Of a stretch of 64,000 bases of DNA, positions 8,606-16,069 are shown in pieces. The translations under genes and the position numbers were made by a program. Below the pieces are notes generated by a model. The model did not search any database, was not told the DNA's origin, and worked only from the letters and a program-made list of their open reading frames with translations. Origin of the DNA: CALVUJ01 sp045128835 (GTDB lineage Bacteria > Bacillota_I > Bacilli_A > RFN20 > DUOF01); NCBI GenBank assembly GCA_045128835.1, contig JBGVRX010000029.1, positions 1-64,000 on the forward strand, in the 5' to 3' direction. Positions within the stretch are counted from its first letter, which is position 1. Every line of letters starts with the position of its first letter.

Positions 8606-8708
8606 TATATACACCACTCCAAGTAATTAAATTATAACATTTTAAACACGTTTCATATAAAATAAATAAGAAAAGTTTAAGACTATCAATTATCTTTCTT
8701 TTATATAA

Positions 8709-8741
8709 TAAAAAAACTCTGACACATAATTGTATCAGAGT
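8709..8741 (-). terminator. Intrinsic terminator
   Basis: ACTCTGA and TCAGAGT form a 7 bp stem followed by seven U on the minus strand, downstream of the gene ending at 8764. Confidence 0.8.
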
Positions 8742-8763
8742 AATTTTTTACAAAGAATCAAAA

Positions 8764-9333
8764 TTATCTTTTCTTTTTAATTTCACTTTTAATATCCTTA
8801 GATAACTTTCTTTCTTCCTTTTTAACTTTAACTGTCTCAACAACACTTTCCTTAAAATCTACTACAGCTGCTGCAGCACTTTCCATTTTCTCTATTCTTT
8901 CTGCTTTTTTTTCTTTTTTGTAGTCAGCTTTACCCTGCTTTTTAAGACTATCTAATTTTTCAAAAGTTTCCTTTGCGATATCATTTTCTAAATATTTTTT
9001 TACATCTTCTAAATCTGTAACTGGACGCACTAATGGCTCTCCATAATGAGAGCAAGTAACCAATACTGCACCAGTCTTATCTAATTCTTTCATCGTCTTA
9101 CGATCCATGTAAACATGTCCTTCTTCGTAATGTGGTCTTTTCGTGGTTGTATGCATGCGCAAATCTGCCTTAGGAATAATTCTACCAGTTTTAACCTCTT
9201 TATACCCACCGATTGTTTTTGTAGCAATAAAAGTTACGACATTATAATTTTCTTTTACTCTTGCTATCTCTTCGTTTGTTAACCAAACATCTCCAGGTTT
9301 AATAAAAAACGCATCAACAAAAAAATACTTCAT
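8764..9333 (-). CDS. Hypothetical protein, 189 aa, with charged C-terminal tail
   Basis: I do not recognise this family. Residues 1-115 look like a compact alpha/beta domain (MKYFFVDAFFIKPGDVWLT at the start). Residues 120-189 are a Lys/Glu-rich, probably helical and extended tail with a short alanine run. No signal peptide or membrane segment is seen. It has its own ribosome site (GGGAGGAG) and terminator and looks monocistronic. Confidence 0.6.
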   Translation of the reverse strand: MKYFFVDAFFIKPGDVWLTNEEIARVKENYNVVTFIATKTIGGYKEVKTGRIIPKADLRMHTTTKRPHYEEGHVYMDRKTMKELDKTGAVLVTCSHYGEPLVRPVTDLEDVKKYLENDIAKETFEKLDSLKKQGKADYKKEKKAERIEKMESAAAAVVDFKESVVETVKVKKEERKLSKDIKSEIKKKR

Positions 9334-9429
9334 AAATAACTCCTCCCGATTTATTTTAATATATCACATTTAATTTCCTTATTCAATCTTAATACTCAAG
9401 TTGTCAATTATACATAACATTAAACTTCT

Positions 9430-9464
9430 TAATAAAGAAAAACATCCAATAAACTAGGATGTTT
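9430..9464 (-). terminator. Intrinsic terminator
   Basis: AAACATCC and GGATGTTT stem followed by a U-rich run on the minus strand, just beyond the SHOCT gene stop at 9478. Confidence 0.8.
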
Positions 9465-9477
9465 CCTGTATTTAAAA

Positions 9478-9978
9478 TTATAAATCTAATATTTTCTTGC
9501 GAAGTTGTTGATATTCTTCTTCTGTTATTAATCCATCGTCATATAGTTGTTGAGCCTTAAGTAATTCCTCTTTAACATCGCCATTTATAGCTTCCTTAAC
9601 ACTTCCTACAACTGTTTTAACAATCTTTTTAGCTCCTGGTGCTGCAACATCAACTGTTTTATCGATCGCCTCTTTAACATCTTCCCCAGCATAATCCATT
9701 GTTTCTGATTGAATTTGTGCTCCAACCTTTGCAAGAGTAGGTCTTAATGCTGTTGCCCATACTGGAATAGAAAAGAATGTTATAAAAATTCCAGGCACCA
9801 AAAGAAGGAAATTTGGAGTTTCTACTATTTGGTCTCCAAATGCAGCTTGATGTCCTTCCCAACCACTTCCACAATTTAGACATTCTTCATGAGGAAAAGC
9901 AATTCCAAGAATTATTAACATAACACCTACAATGCTCATAATAAGAGCAACAATTTTTAATTTAGAAGTCACTTTCAT
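9478..9978 (-). CDS. Membrane protein with C-terminal SHOCT domain
   Basis: Two hydrophobic helices (about residues 8-28 and 55-75) flank a short outside loop with the pair CLNCG. A helical linker then leads to the C-terminal SHOCT motif LLKAQQLYDDGLITEEEYQ at about 138-160. SHOCT domains are short two-helix modules often found at the ends of membrane and envelope proteins, with a presumed oligomerisation role. The gene is monocistronic. The precise function is unknown. Confidence 0.75.
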   Translation of the reverse strand: MKVTSKLKIVALIMSIVGVMLIILGIAFPHEECLNCGSGWEGHQAAFGDQIVETPNFLLLVPGIFITFFSIPVWATALRPTLAKVGAQIQSETMDYAGEDVKEAIDKTVDVAAPGAKKIVKTVVGSVKEAINGDVKEELLKAQQLYDDGLITEEEYQQLRKKILDL

Positions 9979-10185
9979 AAATTACACCATCCTTAAATTA
10001 TCTTAACAATTTTAGTTTATCAAAAACAAATTAAAAAGTCTATGACACAGCTAAAATGATATAAAAAAAATAACTCTTGAATCAGACATTCGTATTACAC
10101 CCATTTGTATCTAAAAACACTTTTCAAACCAAGTCAATTTTTGCTCATTTTTTCTATCAGACCTCATCAAACAATCATTATAAGG

Positions 10186-10929
10186 TTAATTTTTTATTAC
10201 TAATTCTTCTAGTGTTCCTTCTGACTTCAATTCATGTTTAATATATTCTCCCTTAGACCAATAACACTTCCATGCTCTAGATTGTTCTTTAATTTTTAGC
10301 ACTTTATATTTATCACCATTTATTTGAATTGCAGTGCAATTCTCAAAAGCAATAGAAACTCCTTTTGTTGTTTTCATCATTCTTTTTAAATCTTCTTGTC
10401 TCCCACTTTCACCATCATAATGAGGACAGAACAATACCGGAATAAAACCAAGACCAGTAACTTTTATTAGTTGAGTTGAATTACTAGTGAATTTTCTTGA
10501 ATCACTATTACCATAATTACACCAACAAATAGCACCTGCACTAACTCCACACAATACAGTTCCTTTTTCTCCTGCATCTTTAAGTAATATATCTATCTTA
10601 TATTTTCTTAGCATATTCATTAAACGAAGAGTATTGCCTCCACCAACATAAATTATATCTGCAGTACATATTTTATCTCTAACAACATTCATATCTTTTA
10701 TGTCTACTTCTCTTAAGTGATCACAATTACACCCTATATCAGAAAAATTCTTTTTTATAACTTCATAATAACTTTCTGCTCCTTCAGCACTTTTTTGAGT
10801 AAATGCAATAAACAAAAGATTAGGAGTTTTCTTTCCTGTCATTCTTACTATTTCTTCATCAAATTGTTTTATTTCGTATGGTTTTCCTGGGCGCCCATTT
10901 TCTCCTCCACCAATTGCTAATATATTCAT
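10186..10929 (-). CDS. Peptidase E-like S51 family serine peptidase
   Basis: The class I glutamine-amidotransferase-like fold with the nucleophile elbow CGVSAGAICW (serine at about residue 130) is the signature of dipeptidase E/cyanophycinase-type S51 enzymes. DIIYVGGGNTLRLM precedes it and VLFCPHYDGE carries the His/acid region. The length of 247 aa matches the alpha-aspartyl dipeptidase relatives. It is a single gene on the minus strand. The upstream 207 bases towards 9978 hold no gene that I can support. Confidence 0.85.
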   Translation of the reverse strand: MNILAIGGGENGRPGKPYEIKQFDEEIVRMTGKKTPNLLFIAFTQKSAEGAESYYEVIKKNFSDIGCNCDHLREVDIKDMNVVRDKICTADIIYVGGGNTLRLMNMLRKYKIDILLKDAGEKGTVLCGVSAGAICWCNYGNSDSRKFTSNSTQLIKVTGLGFIPVLFCPHYDGESGRQEDLKRMMKTTKGVSIAFENCTAIQINGDKYKVLKIKEQSRAWKCYWSKGEYIKHELKSEGTLEELVIKN

Positions 10930-11013
10930 ATAAATCCCCCTTTTTGTGTAAATTTCTAAATAAAAGATACTTTTGAAACAGTTTTCAAGATTAGATTTAT
11001 TAAATTATATCAC

Positions 11014-11047
11014 AATAAAAAAAGTTGAACACTATTGCATCCAACTT
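11014..11047 (-). terminator. Intrinsic terminator of the GNAT gene
   Basis: AAGTTGG and CAACTTTTTTT form the stem and U run on the minus strand. The loop (CACTATTGCAT) nearly repeats the loop of the terminator at 625-657. Confidence 0.75.
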
Positions 11048-11062
11048 ATCCTTTAAATTTTA

Positions 11063-12172
11063 TTAAAATTTATCCGCATGCCCGATATCAAAAACAAAAG
11101 GGAAAATCTGAGAATTTACACCTTCAAAATTATTAGTGAAAGCATAACTCATAAATTCTAATTCATCTCTAAAGATTTTTTGGGGTTCTTTTTTTGTTTT
11201 TTTTATTTTTAAAGTACTTGTTGATATAAATTCATAAATTTCTTCTTTTATTTGATATACTTCACGGATACTCCTTTGCGAATTTTTTTTATTTAGCAAA
11301 TAAATGACTTTTAATGTTTTTATAAAATCATACACTTTAATTGATAATTTTAGATAACTTTCAGTATAAATGTTTAGATCGCAAAGTTCATTAAATAACT
11401 TATAATCTAATTTATTTACATAAATTTTGATTTCTTCTGTATTAAAATTTTTAATAATTGTGTTTATACAACTTTTTAGATAACAGTAATTGTCCAAACA
11501 TATTTCGCTAATTTCATTATCTTTTAAAGAACAATACCCTACTATTTTATTGTCTAACAAAAATGTATAAAGCTTATAAACATTATTGTCTAAATGAACT
11601 AAAAATTCATTTTTATTTCTCAAAATAAGCGCGTTATTATTTTTATATATAGAATATAGTAGATCTAAATCACGAGGAATGTATTCCCTTATAGAAATTC
11701 TAAATTCATCTTTTAATTGAGATAATTTTTCTGTTTTTACATAAAAATCTGCACATGAGAAAATTTTATGATAACCATATTTATTATAAAGACTGTCTTC
11801 ACCAGACAAAACGCTAAAAATCACATTATTATTTACATTCTCTTCATCGATTTTTTTCATTATTTGTCTCATATACCCTTTGCCGCGGAAGTCAGTAAGT
11901 GTGCCTATTGTACCCACTCTAGAAATCTTATAATTTTTATTGTTTAATCTTATTGTGTTTATAAGATTAGCTCCAAGAGCAATTATTTGATGGTTATCTT
12001 CAACAAGAAAATGAATATCGCTATAATCGTGTAAATAATTATTATAAATATGAGGAACAGAATTTACGAATGTATAGCTGGGATTCCTATGTGGAATAAA
12101 GCAACTATTTGCAGCAAATATAATACTATCAAGTTCTCCTTTTTTTGCTTTTCTAATATTCACCGGTAGCAC
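11063..12172 (-). CDS. GNAT family N-acetyltransferase, Eis-like two-domain form
   Basis: The N-terminal GNAT domain contains the acetyl-CoA loop TLTDFRGKGYMRQIMKKI (R/Q-x-x-G-x-G/A) and a downstream GEDSLYNKYGYHKIF strand. A second, more divergent domain brings the length to 369 aa, similar to Eis/AAC-like proteins with tandem GNAT folds. Likely substrates are amino groups of small molecules or proteins. It is monocistronic with a GGTGC ribosome site. The upstream 265 bases to the IS carry only AT-rich sequence. Confidence 0.8.
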   Translation of the reverse strand: MLPVNIRKAKKGELDSIIFAANSCFIPHRNPSYTFVNSVPHIYNNYLHDYSDIHFLVEDNHQIIALGANLINTIRLNNKNYKISRVGTIGTLTDFRGKGYMRQIMKKIDEENVNNNVIFSVLSGEDSLYNKYGYHKIFSCADFYVKTEKLSQLKDEFRISIREYIPRDLDLLYSIYKNNNALILRNKNEFLVHLDNNVYKLYTFLLDNKIVGYCSLKDNEISEICLDNYCYLKSCINTIIKNFNTEEIKIYVNKLDYKLFNELCDLNIYTESYLKLSIKVYDFIKTLKVIYLLNKKNSQRSIREVYQIKEEIYEFISTSTLKIKKTKKEPQKIFRDELEFMSYAFTNNFEGVNSQIFPFVFDIGHADKF

Positions 12173-12437
12173 CTTCTTTAACTAAATTAACCCTTTTTAT
12201 TATAGCGATGTAATATCATTAATAAAAGCAAAGAAGAAAATAAAATACTAATAATTAAATAATTATTGATTAAATAATAAAAAAAGCAGAGAATTCTAGA
12301 CTTTTTATTTTTCGGCGGTTTAAAACATACTTTTTGAAAACGTTCATTTTTTGACTAAAATTTTTTAGCACCCCTAGTGATATGTACCTAACCCCGAATA
12401 TTGGACCAAATGAAATTGGAAAGGTTCGTTTTTTTAT

Positions 12438-12971
12438 ATGGCATTAACAGGAGAAGAGAAAAAACAAATAATTGCATTAAGAAAAGAAGGTATGTCGAAG
12501 GCATCCTTAGCTTTAAAATTTAACGTAAATAAAACTACAGTAAAAAGATTGTTTAGAAAATATTTACTACATGGAGATGAGATATTCGAAGATAACTTCA
12601 GAAGACGGCAATACAGCGATGAAATGAAATTGAAAATAATAAACGAATATTATGAAGGTTCATCAAAAATATCTTTAAGTATAAAATATCTAGTAAGCGA
12701 AGGCTTGTTAACAGAATGGATTAAAATTTACGATACTTTAGGGTATAATGGTTTTACCATAAAGAAATGGGGTAGACCAAATATGAAAGATGAAAAAGAA
12801 TTATTAAAATCACTAGAAAAAGAAGATTTATCAAAACCATTAACTGACGAGGAAAGAAAAGAACTTATTTCTTTACGTTCGAAATTAAAACAATTAGAAA
12901 TGGAAAATGAGTTCTTAAAAAAACTGGATGCCTTAGTTCAAAAGAGACTAAAGGAAGAAAAAGAGAAGTAA
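12438..12971 (+). CDS. IS3-family transposase OrfA
   Basis: A 177 aa protein with two helix-turn-helix segments (around residues 15-40, GMSKASLALKFNVNKTTVKR, and 60-85) and a C-terminal leucine-zipper-like coil (LRSKLKQLEMENEFLKKLDA). It binds the IS ends and dimerises. A run of seven A at 12917-12923 is an A AAA AAA slippery heptamer in the reading frame. A -1 slip there, or further down near 12957-12962, gives the OrfAB fusion transposase. Confidence 0.9.
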   Translation: MALTGEEKKQIIALRKEGMSKASLALKFNVNKTTVKRLFRKYLLHGDEIFEDNFRRRQYSDEMKLKIINEYYEGSSKISLSIKYLVSEGLLTEWIKIYDTLGYNGFTIKKWGRPNMKDEKELLKSLEKEDLSKPLTDEERKELISLRSKLKQLEMENEFLKKLDALVQKRLKEEKEK

Positions 12972-13033
12972 TAAAAGTTATATATGAATTAAGGCATAAA
13001 TATCCATTAGTCTCGTTATTAAAAATCGGTAAA

Positions 13034-13876
13034 GTGGCTAAATCAAGCTATTTTTATGAAATATCAACTTATACTAGAATAGATAAAGATGAAGATATAA
13101 AACAAGTGATTACTGAAATATTTAATCATCATAATGGTAGATATGGTTACCCTAGAATTACTCTTGAACTTAAAAATTTAGGCTATAAAATAAACCATAA
13201 AAAAGTTCAAAGAATAATGAAAGTTCTAAATCTTAAAGCAAAAAAATGCAAAGGTAAATATAAATCATATAAAGGAGAAGTAGGCAAAACTTGTAATAAT
13301 TCTCTTTTAGATAAAATTGTAGATGAAGAAAATAATAAAACCTATTACAAACGTAATTTTCAAACTACCCAAGTAAATCAAAAATGGTCTACAGATGTAT
13401 CAGAATTTCATATTTCTTCAGGCAAACTATATTTATCACCGATTATAGATATGAACAATAGAGAAATAATATCTTATTCAATATCTAAATCACCAAATTA
13501 TAACCAAATAACAAATATGTTAAATGATGCTTTTTCTAAGCATGATAATTTAGAAGGCTTAATATTACATTCAGATCAAGGATGGCAATATCAAATGTAT
13601 GACTATCAAATAAGATTAAAAGAAAAAGGAATTATTCAAAGCATGTCTAGAAAAGGTAATTGCTTAGATAATTCACCAATAGAAAACTTCTTTGGAATAA
13701 TGAAAAATGAAATGTTTTATGGTTATGAATATACATTTAATAGTTTAGATGAATTAGAAGTAGCAATGAAAAATTATATAGATTATTACAATAATGAAAG
13801 AATTATAGAAAAATTAAAAGGATTGAGTCCATGTAATTATAGACAACAATCTTTAAATCAATTAATATTAAATTAA
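13034..13876 (+). CDS. IS3-family transposase OrfB (DDE integrase)
   Basis: The rve integrase core is complete: the first Asp in KWSTDVSEFH, the second in LHSDQGWQYQ, and the Glu in DNSPIENFFG, followed by the usual YYNNERI end. The frame is open back to about 12918 in the -1 frame relative to orfA, so translation most likely occurs as an OrfAB fusion by -1 frameshifting. A GTG at 13034 is the first start-like codon of the stand-alone form. All catalytic residues are intact, so the element may still be active. Confidence 0.9.
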   Translation: MAKSSYFYEISTYTRIDKDEDIKQVITEIFNHHNGRYGYPRITLELKNLGYKINHKKVQRIMKVLNLKAKKCKGKYKSYKGEVGKTCNNSLLDKIVDEENNKTYYKRNFQTTQVNQKWSTDVSEFHISSGKLYLSPIIDMNNREIISYSISKSPNYNQITNMLNDAFSKHDNLEGLILHSDQGWQYQMYDYQIRLKEKGIIQSMSRKGNCLDNSPIENFFGIMKNEMFYGYEYTFNSLDELEVAMKNYIDYYNNERIIEKLKGLSPCNYRQQSLNQLILN

Positions 13877-14059
13877 ATTTTAATTAGTCCAACTTTTGGG
13901 GTTAAGCACACTTTTTAGGGATTTTTTTATTTTGTAATCGTTAAATAATTAAAAATTGTTTAGCACCCCTCAAAAGTAATCGTTATAAGATTAAAGTAAT
14001 CGTTAATTGAGTAGCACCCCTACCTTTGTAATCGTTATAAGGTTATTTTTCTTCTAAAA

Positions 14060-16039
14060 TTACAAATGATTTTGAATAAATTCATACACATATTTAGAAA
14101 AATAATTAAATTTATATGGATTTAAACAAATTGCATATGCTGAATTTAAATGAACTATATTGCTCAATTCATCTTTAACAACTCGGTCTTTTTTCACTCT
14201 AGTATTAATCAATTCCCTACAATATATAATTTTTTCAAATGTTGAAAACGATTCCAAAGATATATTATCTAAATATTCTCCTTGCAATGGACTGAATACA
14301 ATATCCGTGTCATTTTTTATAACCTTTAAAATATCCAATTCTGTTTTATTAACATAAGCAAGCATTTCTTGAATTTTATCATATCCACTTTTATGAATTA
14401 TAGCAGATAAATACCCATATACAATATTACTTTTAGATTTTCCTATTGACTCATAAAACAATCTTAAATTAAGTGCAACTCTATAATTCATTTCAGTTCC
14501 CATATTTTTCAACTCGTTTAAAATGCATTCTTGTAAAGAATTAAAATCATTAACTTCTATATTATGTAAGATACAATCTTCGTAATTTTCTAAATAATTA
14601 ATACTTCCTGTATTTAAAGCATAACTTTTTTCTAAAGTACTAGTTGACTGTGAGGTTTGAACTTTTTTCATACTATTATGTCTATGGAAAGTAGCAAATT
14701 TAGCAAAAACATGGTCGTGTGATAGCACAAGAATAGTATTCCCTTTATGCAAAAGATATATGTAATCAAAAATAACTTTTCTTCTATATTCATCAAATGA
14801 ACTAGCTGGATCATCTATTATAAGAACCTTTTTATTATTGTTAGCAAGCAAGAACAATAATAATCCTATGATATTTTTTTCACCATAAGATAATGACTCT
14901 GTCATATCACTATCCTCTTTTTGGTCTTTGTGCTTTATTACAAAAGTTGCCTTTTTTGTATTTTCATTCATTGATTTTTTGATAAATTTATATGGAATAC
15001 CAATCAGTTCCAACTTTTCATTTATTGACTTTAAATTTTCGAATATTAGTCTATCTGTTTCCGTCTTCAAATTTCCAATTTTCCTTTTTATGGATTTTAT
15101 TTTCATATTGAACTCAATAAAAGCATTATAAATTTCTGGAAATAGTTCTTTTAAATCATTTGATGGTTTAATCGTTTTAATAATCCCAACATTAAAATCA
15201 AAATTATCCAAATATCCAATATAATGCCTCAATTCATCTAATTCATTATTAATATTAAAATACTTTCTTATCTTGTTATTAAATCTTACAACATCTCTTT
15301 TTTTATTCCAATCCGGCATCATTAAATTTAAGTCTGTAAAGATACCCGTTTTAGAATTAATTTTTTCATATGTTTTTGCATCAAAGATAGCTAGTTCATC
15401 CAACTTGTTTCTTAATTTATCAGATATACCTTTACCACAAAAAGGACATTTGCCTTCGAGATAAGGTCCCATCTTTTTTCCATCATCAAGCCATTTAATC
15501 TGTGCAGAATTGTAAATTGTTGCATTTTTGAATCTAGGAATTAATTGAGCATTTTCCGCCATAGTTTTTATCAAACATCCACTTCTATATTCTTTTCCGT
15601 TTCTAACATACCCTATTTTCAGATCTTTAATTAAAGAATCGATGTACCCCTTCTTTAAAATTATTTCTTCTTTTAAAGGTAATAAAAAATTTATTTCATT
15701 CAAATAATCTTGTTTACATTGCGCAATCTTACCACCATCACCAAAAAGAATATCATAAACATCTTCTTCATTTTGTTTATAAATCAATATATCCTCCATA
15801 TATTTAGAGTCAAACATAGAATAATCACTATAAATAACATTTTCTCCGTCAACACTCACAACAACATCATCAATTGTTGTTCCAACTTTAATATGCTTTA
15901 AATTTTCGTTTTTAGTCAATGCAGAAGCAATGCTGCTCTTCCCTGAACCTGAAATCCCAAACAAATAATTTATTTTTCCATCTACTACATCATAATTTAT
16001 TTCCTTTATGCCATTATAATTCTTAATATGTATATTCAT
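14060..16039 (-). CDS. RloC/PrrC-like AAA_13-type ATPase, candidate anticodon-nuclease-like defence protein
   Basis: An SMC/ABC-like ATPase of 659 aa: Walker A GISGSGKSS (28-36), ABC signature LSYGEKN (383-389), Walker B VLIIDDPASSFD (405-416) and H-loop LVLSHDH (H441). A zinc-hook-like CPFC pair sits at 198-201 between the two ATPase halves, as in RloC. The C-terminal region (about 500-659) contains R526-LFY-E530 and H549, recalling the R-x3-E...H triad of PrrC/RloC anticodon nucleases, although the E-to-H spacing is shorter than in PrrC. The gene starts 31 bases after the zinc-ribbon nuclease gene with a strong AAGGGGAAGG site. I infer a phage-defence role; the nuclease assignment is tentative. 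Confidence 0.7.
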   Translation of the reverse strand: MNIHIKNYNGIKEINYDVVDGKINYLFGISGSGKSSIASALTKNENLKHIKVGTTIDDVVVSVDGENVIYSDYSMFDSKYMEDILIYKQNEEDVYDILFGDGGKIAQCKQDYLNEINFLLPLKEEIILKKGYIDSLIKDLKIGYVRNGKEYRSGCLIKTMAENAQLIPRFKNATIYNSAQIKWLDDGKKMGPYLEGKCPFCGKGISDKLRNKLDELAIFDAKTYEKINSKTGIFTDLNLMMPDWNKKRDVVRFNNKIRKYFNINNELDELRHYIGYLDNFDFNVGIIKTIKPSNDLKELFPEIYNAFIEFNMKIKSIKRKIGNLKTETDRLIFENLKSINEKLELIGIPYKFIKKSMNENTKKATFVIKHKDQKEDSDMTESLSYGEKNIIGLLLFLLANNNKKVLIIDDPASSFDEYRRKVIFDYIYLLHKGNTILVLSHDHVFAKFATFHRHNSMKKVQTSQSTSTLEKSYALNTGSINYLENYEDCILHNIEVNDFNSLQECILNELKNMGTEMNYRVALNLRLFYESIGKSKSNIVYGYLSAIIHKSGYDKIQEMLAYVNKTELDILKVIKNDTDIVFSPLQGEYLDNISLESFSTFEKIIYCRELINTRVKKDRVVKDELSNIVHLNSAYAICLNPYKFNYFSKYVYEFIQNHL

Positions 16040-16069
16040 AAAACCTTCCCCTTTATTAAATTTGAAACC

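Larger units (their letters stand above)
12383..13910 (+). mobile_element. Complete IS3-family (IS150 group) insertion sequence, about 1.53 kb
   Basis: Imperfect terminal inverted repeats: the left end begins TGTACCTAACCCC at 12383 and the right end read inward begins TGTGCTTAACCCC from 13910. Both are followed by A-rich sequence and TTGGAC. The ends have the TG...CA form of the family. Inside are overlapping orfA and orfB on the plus strand. The flanking 3-4 bases do not match (GATA on the left, CTTT on the right), so no target duplication is visible and an old insertion or rearrangement is possible. Confidence 0.85.
12366..14037. repeat. Degenerate interspersed repeats (TAGCACCCCT and GTAATCGTTA boxes), split by the IS
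   Basis: TAGCACCCCT occurs at 12366, 13961 and 14012. GTAATCGTTA occurs at 13934, 13976, 13996 and 14028. Two of the latter extend to GTAATCGTTATAAG (13976, 14028), 52 bases apart, matching the 51-base spacing of the two right-hand CACCCC boxes. The order on the right is A-box, C-box, B-box, repeated twice. The remaining C-box lies left of the IS, so the tract was a longer array before insertion. It follows the 3' end of the ATPase gene at 14060. No hairpin or ORF explains it. Confidence 0.55.

Noticed and set aside
9979..10185. Small gene or RNA in the 207-base gap before peptidase E
   Set aside because: No start with ribosome site, no stable hairpin and no coding bias seen.
12379..13914. 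Target-site duplication around the complete IS
   Set aside because: The flanking bases (GATA left, CTTT right) do not match.
12366..14037. CRISPR array
   Set aside because: Repeat boxes are only about 10-14 bases, the distances vary from 20 to 52, and no cas genes are near.
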